A stretch of 36,837 nt of DNA from Flammeovirga sp. EKP202 (GTDB lineage Bacteria > Bacteroidota > Bacteroidia > Cytophagales > Flammeovirgaceae): NCBI RefSeq assembly GCF_014534745.1, contig NZ_JACVVP010000069.1, positions 1 through 36,837 of the forward strand, written 5' to 3'. This document shows, piece after piece, positions 25,648 through 34,795 of this stretch (positions are counted from its first letter, which is position 1; each line of letters starts with the position of its first letter). The notes below the pieces were generated by a model, which saw nothing but the letters and a program-made list of their open reading frames with translations, did no database searches and was not told the origin of the DNA. A program made the position numbers and the translations under genes.

Positions 25648-26769
25648 TTAGTGTGCTTTCAAAATCAAATAGTTCACTTTCGCTGAAAGGCGGATCATTA
25701 CTTTACGAACGATATAGAAAGGTTGCATTGTAGAAGTATAAACTGCTACAGAACCATTAGCACCCATTGGAATATTGAAATCTTCTTCTGTTGAGAATTT
25801 CACCAAATACTTTCCTCTTTTTTGTAAGTTCTGATCAATTTCTGGGACTTTGCCACTTGGCAATAATTGTCCTCTACTTGATGCCCAAACAATAGTTTCC
25901 ACTTTTGCAGGAATGATTTCACCTGGACGAGTAACGAACGTTAAGTCTACTTCATTCCCTTCTTGAATCTTATGCAATTCATTTTGATCAAATGATGCGA
26001 TGATGTTTTGACGACCTTCTACCAATGACATCAAATCTGTCAATGGAAGTGCCATAGCCCCTGGACGTAATTGTAAATTGACAACTGTTGCATCAATTGG
26101 AGCTTTAACAATCGTTTGCTCCAAGTTCCATTCTGCTTGTTCCAACTTCGCTTCAAGTTCTGCTACAGAAACTTGCTGACCATTGTATTCTGCTGTGATG
26201 TTGGCAAGGATCGAAGCCTCTTGTGCTTTGATTTGAGCTAACTGAGCTTCCAACTGTTTTACATTGTTTTGAGCTTGTTCTAAGTCAAATTTGTTACCCG
26301 CGTTAGCATCTACCAACTCTTGGAACTGACGCTCACGTGTTCTTTGTAAATCCAATTGAGCTTCCACTGCTCTTCTACTTGCTCTTAATGCATCAACGTT
26401 TTTATACTGTACGCTTACTGATGCTTCAGCTTTCTTAATAGAAGCATTTAAACCTTCAATTTGAGCTAAGAAAGGAGCTTGTTCTATAACAAATAAAGTA
26501 TCACCTTTATTCACTCTAGAGTTTTCCTGTACTAAAACATCTTGTACACGTCCACGAACATTTGCTTTGATTTGAACGGTTTTATTATAAACTCTCACAT
26601 CATCTGAAGAAGGCATTAGAACATTCATTGCCAAGATTAGGAAAGAAATCCCGATTACAGGAATAATGAAAACGATAATTTTTGAAGTGGTGTTCCAGGC
26701 TAGTAGTTTGAATTTGATAAATACCAACCAAACAATAAGACAATAAACAATTAATATTAAATCTACCAT
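25648..26769 (-). CDS. HlyD-family membrane fusion protein (YiaV-like)
   Basis: The 373-aa protein has two N-terminal membrane helices (about 3-23 and 31-52) and then a periplasmic adaptor: biotinyl-lipoyl-like half VRGRVQDVLVQENSRVNKGDTLFVIE, a long alpha-hairpin (about 85-215) and the second half WNLEQTIVKAPIDATVVNLQLRPGAMA, then a beta-barrel region. The E. coli yiaV product, also encoded beside a DUF3302 protein (YiaW), has this form. It should join an inner-membrane component to the TolC-type channel. It lies 39 nt after the DUF3302 gene. Confidence 0.87.
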   Translation of the reverse strand: MVDLILIVYCLIVWLVFIKFKLLAWNTTSKIIVFIIPVIGISFLILAMNVLMPSSDDVRVYNKTVQIKANVRGRVQDVLVQENSRVNKGDTLFVIEQAPFLAQIEGLNASIKKAEASVSVQYKNVDALRASRRAVEAQLDLQRTRERQFQELVDANAGNKFDLEQAQNNVKQLEAQLAQIKAQEASILANITAEYNGQQVSVAELEAKLEQAEWNLEQTIVKAPIDATVVNLQLRPGAMALPLTDLMSLVEGRQNIIASFDQNELHKIQEGNEVDLTFVTRPGEIIPAKVETIVWASSRGQLLPSGKVPEIDQNLQKRGKYLVKFSTEEDFNIPMGANGSVAVYTSTMQPFYIVRKVMIRLSAKVNYLILKAH

Positions 26770-26808
26770 GATTATTGATTTTATAAAGTTTTGAAGATTA
26801 GGCTTAAA

Positions 26809-27207
26809 TTAGGCGACGTCTGTTTTTTTTATTTCTTCAGATTCTTGTGTCTCTGAAGTCTCACCAAAGGCTTGCTTTTCAGTGACATGAATTTGATATG
26901 GATTAGAATAAGCCCAAATCAATGCGATAGGCCATAACATACCTCCCATAACCAATGAAAGTAAACACATAATGTGAATTGAATCTGCTTGAGGGTGATT
27001 TCTCTTTTTAGCAATTTGTTCTGGAATAATATGAATTTTCCAGAAAACAACAGCCAATACAATAGGTACAACACTGATTACTACCCAAGCCATAATATCA
27101 GCAAAAGCATTTACTTTATCAGGACTAACCATAGCAAATGCAGAAGTAGGCATTGTCACCAATACATACATCAGGAATAAAAACGAAAAGGTAATTTTCT
27201 TCTTCAT
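26809..27207 (-). CDS. DUF3302 family inner-membrane protein (YiaW-like)
   Basis: The 132-aa protein has a signal-like first helix (1-26) and two further membrane helices at about 39-60 and 79-103. The segment IIPEQIAKKRNHPQADSIH between them matches the conserved cytosolic loop of E. coli YiaW (DUF3302). The family's role is unknown, but it is regularly encoded next to YiaV-type HlyD proteins, as here. The C-terminal 25 residues are acidic. It is the first gene of the pump operon. Confidence 0.82.
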   Translation of the reverse strand: MKKKITFSFLFLMYVLVTMPTSAFAMVSPDKVNAFADIMAWVVISVVPIVLAVVFWKIHIIPEQIAKKRNHPQADSIHIMCLLSLVMGGMLWPIALIWAYSNPYQIHVTEKQAFGETSETQESEEIKKTDVA

Positions 27208-27633
27208 CTCAAATAAGAATTTTATTAGGTATCAATTTGAAGTACCTCTCCTCGTATATTGAAGGTACTGTGATAATGGTTTAAAGAACTATGATTAATA
27301 CTGGCATCAAGATTATTTACATACAATCGTTCAAATAACTCTCCGGATTAATCAATTATTAGTATAAAATTAAGTACAAACAACTCTTTGAAAACGTGTA
27401 ACTTATTTAATTGATACGTCAAATATAGTTTATGGTTCAACAAAATTATTATTTGAAAATCCATTTATTATTATGCGATTGTTCATTTTAATATTGTTCA
27501 CACTTAAACAAATTCATTAATGATAATTATCACCAAAACACAATAACATACAGTGATAAATGTCAAATTCTGAGTTATGAAGTCTAATAGATGTCGGTAA
27601 TTAGAGTACGTTTATTAAAGTTTAAACATCCCA
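27208..27633. other. 426-bp AT-rich gap upstream of the pump operon
   Basis: This stretch lies between the AraC regulator gene and DUF3302, both on the minus strand. A TATATTTG (-7-like) element is at 27420-27427 on the minus strand, but its upstream TTG is 10-13 bp away, too close for a good match. No gene or terminator is visible. The regulator's binding site is probably here. Confidence 0.4.
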
Positions 27634-28632
27634 TTAATGTATAATTTCTGTATCAAAACCTTTTCGGAACTGGATAGGAGTAACGCCAAATTCTTTCTTA
27701 AAACGATTAGTAAAGTGAGGTACAGATTGGTAACCAACTTGTATTGCCACTTCTGATACAGCAAGTTCGGTTGTCAATAACAGCGCTTTAGCTTTGGCTA
27801 ACTTCAAGTATTTTATGTAATCATACATTGAATATTTAAAATAGTCCTTAAACAAGTGATGAAGTTTAGTTTTTGAATAGCCAATTTTTTTGCACAACAT
27901 TTCTATTGTAATCTCCTTATCTAAATTACTTTTTATATATTCTTCCAAAGCATCTAACTCCATCTGAATTTCTCTTGAAAAAGAGTGTTTCTTTAGGGCT
28001 GTGTTTGACTTCTGAAGTTGATGTAATATATCGGCTAAAATAATTAATACTAACCCTCTGTAAACTGGTTTTTTTATCTCATCTGGATAATTCGTGAACA
28101 TCAATTCTTCTAAAGACTTTTGATGTTGTAAGGAATAAGACTGTTTGGCGAAGTATGACCTCTGTGTACTCAATCCCACATCGATATTGGAATATTTATC
28201 AATAAAATCTTTATAATTTGCTTTCAACCATTCTAAATCAATACTAATTTGAATGAATATCTTAGGTTCATTCTCTTGAAAACGAGCCACGATTGTTGAG
28301 TTATCAGAATAAAGTAATACCTTTTTCTCCTCATCTAGTGACTCTTGAGGGTGCTCAACAATCACCGTTCCTTGGGGATAACCATGAAATGAAAAATTAA
28401 TCAACAGACATTTTTTTTCCTTCGCTGCTTGTTCTTTAAAAAGTATCTCTTGTTTCAAAATAAAGTTGGAACTTCTAATCTCAACTCCTTCTTCTAATCG
28501 AAATAAAGAGAAAGTCCCTTTGCCAAATTCATTGTCAAAAGTAAATCGTTCCTGCCCTTCTTTAAGATCAATATTTAATGAATGAGCTAATATTTTCAGC
28601 CACACATTTCTATCTGTAATTTCAACTAGCAT
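27634..28632 (-). CDS. AraC-family transcriptional regulator
   Basis: The 332-aa protein has an N-terminal ligand or oligomerisation part (1-215) and a C-terminal AraC/XylS DNA-binding domain (about 225-330) with two helix-turn-helix motifs: ITIEMLCKKIGYSKTKLHHLFKDYF, then VSEVAIQVGYQSVPHFTNRFKKEFGVTPIQFRK. The latter is the family's canonical end. It lies upstream of and in the same direction as the DUF3302-HlyD-TolC genes across a 426-bp gap, so it most likely regulates that efflux operon. Inducer unknown. Confidence 0.9.
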   Translation of the reverse strand: MLVEITDRNVWLKILAHSLNIDLKEGQERFTFDNEFGKGTFSLFRLEEGVEIRSSNFILKQEILFKEQAAKEKKCLLINFSFHGYPQGTVIVEHPQESLDEEKKVLLYSDNSTIVARFQENEPKIFIQISIDLEWLKANYKDFIDKYSNIDVGLSTQRSYFAKQSYSLQHQKSLEELMFTNYPDEIKKPVYRGLVLIILADILHQLQKSNTALKKHSFSREIQMELDALEEYIKSNLDKEITIEMLCKKIGYSKTKLHHLFKDYFKYSMYDYIKYLKLAKAKALLLTTELAVSEVAIQVGYQSVPHFTNRFKKEFGVTPIQFRKGFDTEIIH

Positions 28633-28793
28633 TATGATAATGAAATAATGGTTAGGGTACGTAAGGTGAAACTTTAGGAAAAATACCTTAAATTATTATT
28701 CTATAAGCGTTAAACAGAGTTATCACTGATAAATCTAACTGAATAATAAATTAGAAAAATAGTGGTATTTTTGATTTGCATCTAAAACAAAAA

Positions 28794-28828
28794 AGGTGAA
28801 AAGTAATTGAAATAACTACTTTTCACCT
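28794..28828 (-). terminator. Intrinsic terminator of thrC
   Basis: A perfect 12-bp stem, AGGTGAAAAGTA (28794-28805) with 28817-28828, closes an 11-nt loop. The plus strand before it is A-rich, so the minus-strand transcript ends in a U-rich tract. Confidence 0.8.
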
Positions 28829-28865
28829 GATATATTTAGAAGAAGAATATGATGAATTCTTCTGA

Positions 28866-30191
28866 TTAACTCTTTACAAGTTCAGTTTCGTTCAATAAAT
28901 ATTTTTTGAACTGCTTGAAACTAGCTGGCATTAACGTTGCCTCTTTTGGTCTTTCAATGATTTCTTGTAGACGTTGAGGAATTTCGATTTTCTTGTTGAT
29001 CACTGGCTCAACAATCTCTACGAATTTCACTGGATGTGCTGTAGATAAGAAAACACCTGCTGTCTTTTTACCTGAATCATTTGCATCCATATATTCCTTC
29101 AATGCTTTGTAAGCAATTGCTGTATGAGGACACATTACATATTGTGTTTGATCATACACCTCTTTCATTGTTGCTTCAGTGTCATCATCGCTGTACCAAG
29201 CACCTGTAATTCTCTTTGTCAATTTCTCGTAAGAATTACCTGTCAATTCCAATAAACGTGGAAAGTTAGAAGGATTACCAACATCCATGGCATTTGAAAT
29301 TGTTGAAATTGAAGTCTTCGGTTGGAAAACTTCCGTTTTCAAGTAAACAGGAACAACTTTGTTAGAGTTTGTAGCTGCAATAAAGTTTTCTACTTTCAAT
29401 CCCATTCGGTTCGCAATCAATCCACCACAAAGGTTACCGAAGTTACCACTTGGTGTACAGAATACTACTTTCTTAAATCCTTCTCTCTTCAATTGAGCAA
29501 AGGCATTGAAGTAGTAGAATGATTGAGGAATCAAACGGCTAATATTGATAGAGTTCGCTGAAGTAAGATTCAATGCTTCACTTAATTCTTTATCAAGGAA
29601 TGCTTCTTTTACCAAACGTTGGCAATCATCGAAAGTACCTTCAATCTCAACAGCTTTAATGTTACCACCATTGGTCGTCAACTGTTGTTCTTGAATAGGA
29701 CTTACTTTTCCTTTAGGGTAAAGAATAGTTACTTGAATACCTTCCACACCAAAGAAACCTTGTGCCACAGCACTACCGGTATCACCTGATGTTGCCACTA
29801 AAATGTGTAGGTTTTCTCCTTTGTCTAAGAAATATGACATTAGACGAGCCATAAATCTTGCTCCAAAATCTTTGAATGCTAAAGTAGGACCATGGAATAA
29901 TTCAAGCGCGTAAATTTGATCTACTACTTTCACTATTGGTGCGTCAAAGTTAACGGCATCATCTACAATCTTGCGAATTTCTTCTGAAGGTACATCTCCA
30001 CCCAATAAAGTATTGGTTACTTCAAAAGCAATATCTTGGAATGATAAATTCTCAATATTGTCAAAGAATTCTTGAGGTAACTTCGCAATTGTCTCAGGCA
30101 TATAAAGACCATTGTCTTCTGGTAACCCTTTGAAGAGTGCTTTCTTTAAACTCGCCTCTTCCGCTTGTCGTTTAGTGCTATAATAGATCAT
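28866..30191 (-). CDS. thrC: Threonine synthase
   Basis: The 441-aa enzyme should convert O-phosphohomoserine to threonine with PLP. It has the family N-terminus YYSTKRQAEEASLKKALFKGLPEDNGLYMP, the PLP lysine K107 in LFHGPTLAFKDFGARFM, VATSGDTGSAVAQGF for the phosphate, and FCTPSGNFGNLCGG. The frame runs upstream to 30272, but MIYYSTK at 30191 is the family start and the extra N-terminal part looks like leader sequence. It is not next to thrA or thrB here. A promoter fits at 30270-30299. Confidence 0.93.
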   Translation of the reverse strand: MIYYSTKRQAEEASLKKALFKGLPEDNGLYMPETIAKLPQEFFDNIENLSFQDIAFEVTNTLLGGDVPSEEIRKIVDDAVNFDAPIVKVVDQIYALELFHGPTLAFKDFGARFMARLMSYFLDKGENLHILVATSGDTGSAVAQGFFGVEGIQVTILYPKGKVSPIQEQQLTTNGGNIKAVEIEGTFDDCQRLVKEAFLDKELSEALNLTSANSINISRLIPQSFYYFNAFAQLKREGFKKVVFCTPSGNFGNLCGGLIANRMGLKVENFIAATNSNKVVPVYLKTEVFQPKTSISTISNAMDVGNPSNFPRLLELTGNSYEKLTKRITGAWYSDDDTEATMKEVYDQTQYVMCPHTAIAYKALKEYMDANDSGKKTAGVFLSTAHPVKFVEIVEPVINKKIEIPQRLQEIIERPKEATLMPASFKQFKKYLLNETELVKS

Positions 30192-30269
30192 CTTACTTCT
30201 TCTTTTCGTTCTCGCATCACATTGATATATCCGTAAAAGATAATCGTGTTTTATTGAAAATATTACAAG

Positions 30270-30299
30270 CAAATATAGTCATTTAATAAAATATTTCAA
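30270..30299 (-). promoter_or_regulatory. Bacteroidota-type promoter of thrC
   Basis: On the minus strand TTG (30297-30299) is followed after 19 bp by TATATTTG (30270-30277). The transcript start would be near 30263, leaving a leader of about 70 nt to the ATG at 30191. Confidence 0.6.
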
Positions 30300-30415
30300 T
30301 AAAATAAGTGATTTACATTTGTTTTTACAATGATTTAATACTCAGCCTTGTTATATTATTTAGTATTTTTGATAAATAGTACAAACAATACTTATTCTGT
30401 TGTATTCCTTTTTTT

Positions 30416-32653
30416 ATGAAAAAAACAATTTTACTCGTATTCATTGCCATCACTTTTTTATTGCAAGATGCTAGTGCTAAAAAAATTGCACTTGTGATTG
30501 GCATTGACAAATATGTACCAGACACTCCCACTGGAGAAACACTTACCTGGAGAAACCTTAATGGTGCCGTTAGGGATGCTAACGCAATGTCTAATGTCTT
30601 AAAATGTAAATATCAGTTTGATGTGATCAAAGTATTAGACACCCCTGAAGAAACTACTACTAAAGGATTAAAAGAAGCTTTTAAATGGCTTCAAGATAAC
30701 ACTAAAGCAAATGACATCGTATTCTTCTATTACGCTGGACATGGTTCTCAAGTAGAAAACAGTCGACACTTTGAAGCCGATAAAACACAAGAATGTATTG
30801 TTCCTTCTGATGCTTACAAAGGAAAACAGAATTATATTCTTGACACAGAACTTAATGCCTTTTTGCTTTCTTTAACCAATAAAAAAGCAATGGTTACTGC
30901 TATTTTTGACAGTTGTCATAGTGGTTCGGTCAGTAGAAATGCCATAACAGCAGAAACGCCTGCTACAAGAAGTTTGAATCACAAGTTCCCTGATATCAAA
31001 ACTTCAGTTCCTAAAACTATTCCTCCTGCTACAAGAGGAGCATTGATTATTTCTGCTGCTCAAAATAATGAAACGGCTTCTGAAACAGTCAACACTGAAG
31101 GGCTTCCTCAAGGTGCCTTTACTGATGCATTTCTACAAGCTATTAATGCTTCTCCTTCTGTTGAAAATGTAGCCACATTAGAAAAAAGAATCCGTTCTTT
31201 ATTACGATTCAACGGTAAAGTACAGACCCCTACTTTCGAAGGACAAGAAGATCGTATGAATAAAGCTTTATTCGGTGAGAACGTTTCTAGTTCTGATAAT
31301 CCACTTCTATTTGTTGAGAAAGTAAATTCTTCTTCAGGAGAAATAAAACTATTGGGTGGAGCTGCCTTAAAAATCAACAAAGGAACAACGCTTAAAAACA
31401 ATAAAGGAATTGAGCTTGAAATTTCATCGCTTGATGGAATGACAGGTTCTTATGCCAAAGTAACAAGCGGAAGTTTGAGTAATATCAAAGAAGGAGATGC
31501 TTTTGAAGTGAAAGTTTGGGCACATGCCAATCACCCTAACCTAGTAGTATATGCTTCTAAAAGTTCGTTGAGTGATATTCAAATCACGGGTATTGGTCAC
31601 GACCTACAATCCTTAAATTCATCTTCTTTTAAAATCATAAAACCATGGGAAGTAGGCACTCACACATTGGCTTTTAATGAAAGTACTGCTCAATGGGTTG
31701 TTTCGAATACATGCGGGCAACAAAAAGTGATTCCTAATCCTACTCCCGCTGTTGTAAAGAAAGCTGTAACCGGATTAACATGTGAAGGCAACAGCAATGT
31801 AAAACTTTTTGTCAATCTTCCATTGTCAAGCGGTAAGTACAAAATGCTCGATGATGAATTTGGAGAATCTGCTACCAAATTATCAAAAAGCAGTATTGAA
31901 GCTTCTTACATTTTAGGTGGTTTCTATGAAGATGGAAAATTAAAGTACGCTTGGACTTTACAATCAGCCAATGCTCAAAGTGAAGAAACAAGAACTCTTC
32001 CTACTTATGCCGACCCTGTAAATGTAAATAGCCAATCTTTCAAATTCAATTTGACTGATCAAGCTCAAAAAATTGGTGCTTTAAAAAAGTGGATGACGCT
32101 TCGATCTCCTGCTAGCATGGCATTTCCATATAAACTATGTCTTCAAGATTTGGATAACGGAAGTATCATTGATGGAGGAAAAATTTACGAAGGACAAAAC
32201 ATGCGTTTAGCTTTCAAAAAAGACCCTGCCTTATTTGCTCGTTGGAAAAAGAGAAATATGTTCTTGTATGTATTTATGATTGATGATGACGGCGAAATGC
32301 AATTATTATTACCTTTTGATTTCTCAGACAATAAATCGGATAATATTCTTCAAGGATATGAAAAAGATGTTGTTCCTGTAGACTTAGAAGGCAATTATAT
32401 TGAATTCACTGTTGAAGGAACAGGAGTGGATAAAATGTTTGTTTTGGCCTCTGAGGAAGCTATTCCAAACCCGGAACAATTATTTAATATAAACGGTGTA
32501 CGCTCTACAAGATCTGGAGTGGGAGGAGATCCGTTGGTTAACCTTCTGAACAGCATCAATACAAATACTAGAGGGCTTTCGATGAAAGAACGTAAAGTAA
32601 AAGCAGTTTGGAGTATTAGTTCAACTACATTTGAAAGTAGTTTGAGACAATAA
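30416..32653 (+). CDS. Exported caspase-fold protease (C14 / p20) with DUF4384-like C-terminus
   Basis: The 745-aa protein has a Sec signal peptide (1-21). The caspase p20 domain follows: KIALVIGIDKYV start, catalytic His H109 in FFYYAGHGSQ, and catalytic Cys C167 in AIFDSCHSGS. A p10-like part follows with RGALIISAAQNNETASE. The middle is Thr/Ser-rich. A DUF4384-like region lies near residues 580-690 (GQNMRLAFKKDPALFARW, VFMIDDDGEMQLLLP). It should cut proteins after a basic or acidic residue in the periplasm or outside the cell; specificity is not visible. Its neighbours (thrC, Kelch protein) give no pathway. A strong terminator follows. Confidence 0.87.
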   Translation: MKKTILLVFIAITFLLQDASAKKIALVIGIDKYVPDTPTGETLTWRNLNGAVRDANAMSNVLKCKYQFDVIKVLDTPEETTTKGLKEAFKWLQDNTKANDIVFFYYAGHGSQVENSRHFEADKTQECIVPSDAYKGKQNYILDTELNAFLLSLTNKKAMVTAIFDSCHSGSVSRNAITAETPATRSLNHKFPDIKTSVPKTIPPATRGALIISAAQNNETASETVNTEGLPQGAFTDAFLQAINASPSVENVATLEKRIRSLLRFNGKVQTPTFEGQEDRMNKALFGENVSSSDNPLLFVEKVNSSSGEIKLLGGAALKINKGTTLKNNKGIELEISSLDGMTGSYAKVTSGSLSNIKEGDAFEVKVWAHANHPNLVVYASKSSLSDIQITGIGHDLQSLNSSSFKIIKPWEVGTHTLAFNESTAQWVVSNTCGQQKVIPNPTPAVVKKAVTGLTCEGNSNVKLFVNLPLSSGKYKMLDDEFGESATKLSKSSIEASYILGGFYEDGKLKYAWTLQSANAQSEETRTLPTYADPVNVNSQSFKFNLTDQAQKIGALKKWMTLRSPASMAFPYKLCLQDLDNGSIIDGGKIYEGQNMRLAFKKDPALFARWKKRNMFLYVFMIDDDGEMQLLLPFDFSDNKSDNILQGYEKDVVPVDLEGNYIEFTVEGTGVDKMFVLASEEAIPNPEQLFNINGVRSTRSGVGGDPLVNLLNSINTNTRGLSMKERKVKAVWSISSTTFESSLRQ

Positions 32654-32671
32654 AGGTTCATTCCAAAATAT

Positions 32672-32707
32672 AAAAAGCACAGATCAGTAAAGTGATCTGT
32701 GCTTTTT
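32672..32707 (+). terminator. Intrinsic terminator of the caspase gene
   Basis: A perfect 15-bp stem, AAAAAGCACAGATCA (32672-32686) with 32693-32707, closes a 6-nt loop. A run of T follows directly. Confidence 0.9.
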
Positions 32708-33018
32708 TTTTTAGATTAAAATTTAGAGTTAAACCTGATCAATACTTTTGATGATCTATTATAAGGGCTTAAAAACACCTTATAGATAAACCAAAGGATA
32801 ATTAAATAGATAGTCTTTCGCATGATTGAAATTGGTCTGCTTTATAATACAATACGTTTCATCAATAAATAATATACCTAATATAATCAAAAAGTCCTCC
32901 GAATTGTTTCAGAATATTGATTGTATCTAATTAATTATTAGTTCCTTTTCATTAAAAAACATATTCAAGCAGGCTACTCTGAGGCTATTCCTAAATAGCT
33001 GACTGCCAAAAAGAAAAA
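32708..33018. other. 311-bp AT-rich gap between convergent genes
   Basis: No gene, RNA or repeat is visible in this stretch between the caspase gene and the Kelch gene. The terminator of the Kelch gene lies at its right edge. Confidence 0.5.
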
Positions 33019-33050
33019 AGGTCAACCAAGTATTACTACTCCATTGACCT
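33019..33050 (-). terminator. Intrinsic terminator of the Kelch gene
   Basis: AGGTCAA (33019-33025) pairs with TTGACCT (33044-33050). The minus-strand transcript continues into TTTTTTC after the stem. It lies 23 nt past the stop codon. Confidence 0.65.
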
Positions 33051-33073
33051 GTTGTTAAAATGCTCTTTAGAAA

Positions 33074-34030
33074 TTACATTTCTAGTTTCTGAACACTATT
33101 CAATGTCTTTCCTGTCGTAGATGTTATACCACCAAAAATGTATAACTCATTATTGATATAAGCACACCCACCATGACGGCTCACTTTCATATTTGAATTG
33201 TATTCAATATATATCTTATTAATTGGATCAATAGAAGCCAAGTAACTTTCTTCATTATAATTTCCAACAATCCATATTTTACCATCAATTACAGCTGTAG
33301 CATGTGCTGACACTTCAACGGGTAAATCAAATACGTGTCCCCATTTATCTGTAGAAATATCATAAACGTCTACGCTATTGGATGCCTTTTCCCCATTATA
33401 ACCACCAATAGTATAAAGTTTTCCATCGATGATTTCACCTTTTGTACTTTTCTTTTCCGGCATGTTTGCCAACTTTTCCCAAGTATTGGTTTTAGGATCA
33501 TACCTTTTCAATACTTTAGAATAAAATGTTTTATCGTAAGCTCCACCAAAAACATAAATTTGGCCTCCCCATACAGCAGATCCACAACTTGCTGTAGGTG
33601 TTGATTGTTCCATTCCTTTTGAAAACTTACCTGTCTTCAAATCATAGATTATCACTTTCGAGTTCACTTTACCCGTTTTAGTCACACCACCAATGATATA
33701 CAGTTTATCTGAATTTAAAGAAAGAGAAGAATACTGCAAAGGAGTCATCTTCTTCGAAAGCTCTTCCCAAGTATTATCTTTTGGGTTGTAACGCTCAATT
33801 GTATTTCTAAACTCTTTACCTTCTGTTACTCCAGAAGTCATATAGATATAACTAGCATCATTTGCATAACCGAACCCTAATCTTGGAGAAAGTAATTGTT
33901 TTTGATCTTTAAACTCCAATACCTGACCTTTTTTGGAAGACAATGTGTTATGATTCGTATGAGCCAACTGAGCCACCGCAAGCAATGAAGATAAGAGATA
34001 ATAAAGTAATAAAGTAAGTCGCTTTCTCAT
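33074..34030 (-). CDS. Exported Kelch-repeat protein
   Basis: The 318-aa protein has a signal peptide (1-20) and about six Kelch repeats from residue 45 on. The repeats are marked by LYIIGGVTKTGKVNSKVIIYD, IYVFGGAYDKTFYSKVLKRYD, LYTIGGYNGEKASNSVDVYD and LYIFGGITSTTGKTLNSVQ. The expected fold is a beta-propeller, probably a binding or scaffold protein outside the inner membrane. Some Kelch proteins are enzymes such as sialate mutarotases; I see nothing that proves such an activity here. It stands alone. Confidence 0.85.
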   Translation of the reverse strand: MRKRLTLLLYYLLSSLLAVAQLAHTNHNTLSSKKGQVLEFKDQKQLLSPRLGFGYANDASYIYMTSGVTEGKEFRNTIERYNPKDNTWEELSKKMTPLQYSSLSLNSDKLYIIGGVTKTGKVNSKVIIYDLKTGKFSKGMEQSTPTASCGSAVWGGQIYVFGGAYDKTFYSKVLKRYDPKTNTWEKLANMPEKKSTKGEIIDGKLYTIGGYNGEKASNSVDVYDISTDKWGHVFDLPVEVSAHATAVIDGKIWIVGNYNEESYLASIDPINKIYIEYNSNMKVSRHGGCAYINNELYIFGGITSTTGKTLNSVQKLEM

Positions 34031-34284
34031 GTAATTTTGAATTTTGTATTGCTCGTAATCCTATCTCTAGTAGTAGATATATATAAAAATTAAGAGTATT
34101 AAATAGCCAGATAAAAATAACCAAATTTACTCAAGAACGATGCTGTAGTTACTTTTGTCTGTTTTCTAATAGCACAATATAGAAAAAACCCGATCTAAAA
34201 GCATGAACAATTTCAAGAAATTAGTTCGAACGTTTTTTCTCTCAACAAACTTCATGCTCTATTAACAAATACATCAAAATTGGG

Positions 34285-34683
34285 CTATAGCTCCTTAAAT
34301 ATTTTTTCAAAAAGTACTTTGATCTCTTCTAATTCAGTATACTTATAAGTGTTGATCGTTTCACAACCAGAAATCATTGCTGAAGTCTTTTCAGTTCTAT
34401 GGAAACAATAAATCGGCTTCTTCATCTCCAAACCTCTACCAATTTCATAACCCACACCTAATGATGGTACTGTCACTTCAGCAATAATAACGTCTGAAGC
34501 AGTCAGCCACGCCATATCCTGATCGTGTATTTGGATGTCCGTAATTTCATCTTCTTGAAGATCCATTTGACCAATATGTTCCGTTAATACCTCTCCGTAT
34601 TGCTTTAGTTCTTCAATAATTTGGGCATAAAGTTTAGCATCTTCTCTACCGCCTCTGATTGAACCTGAAAAATATATCTTCAT
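34285..34683 (-). CDS. 2'-deoxynucleoside 5'-phosphate N-hydrolase (DNPH1/RCL-like)
   Basis: The 132-aa protein aligns by eye with DNPH1/RCL, which hydrolyses the N-glycosidic bond of deoxynucleoside 5'-monophosphates. Shared parts are MKIYFSGSIRGGRED, YGEVLTEHI, HDQDMAWLTASDVIIAEVT and PSLGVGYEIGRG. Residues Y4, D56 and E80 are placed like Tyr13, Asp69 and Glu93 of rat RCL, with the same 24-residue step from Asp to Glu. It belongs to the nucleoside 2-deoxyribosyltransferase superfamily. It is cytosolic and monocistronic, and would act in dNMP pool cleaning. Confidence 0.85.
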   Translation of the reverse strand: MKIYFSGSIRGGREDAKLYAQIIEELKQYGEVLTEHIGQMDLQEDEITDIQIHDQDMAWLTASDVIIAEVTVPSLGVGYEIGRGLEMKKPIYCFHRTEKTSAMISGCETINTYKYTELEEIKVLFEKIFKEL

Positions 34684-34795
34684 CTTTTTTATCTATAAAT
34701 TAAAAGCAGTAAACCCAATGTAGAGATTGAATACCCCACCTTTGAATTTACTGCTTAAAGCTACATTTTACTTTTTAGATTCAATAGCCTTTTTT

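Noticed and set aside
34200-34258. AGCATGAA/TTCATGCT inverted repeat as a terminator
   Set aside because: The loop is over 40 nt and the T-tract lies inside the loop, so it may be chance, although a smaller fold is possible.
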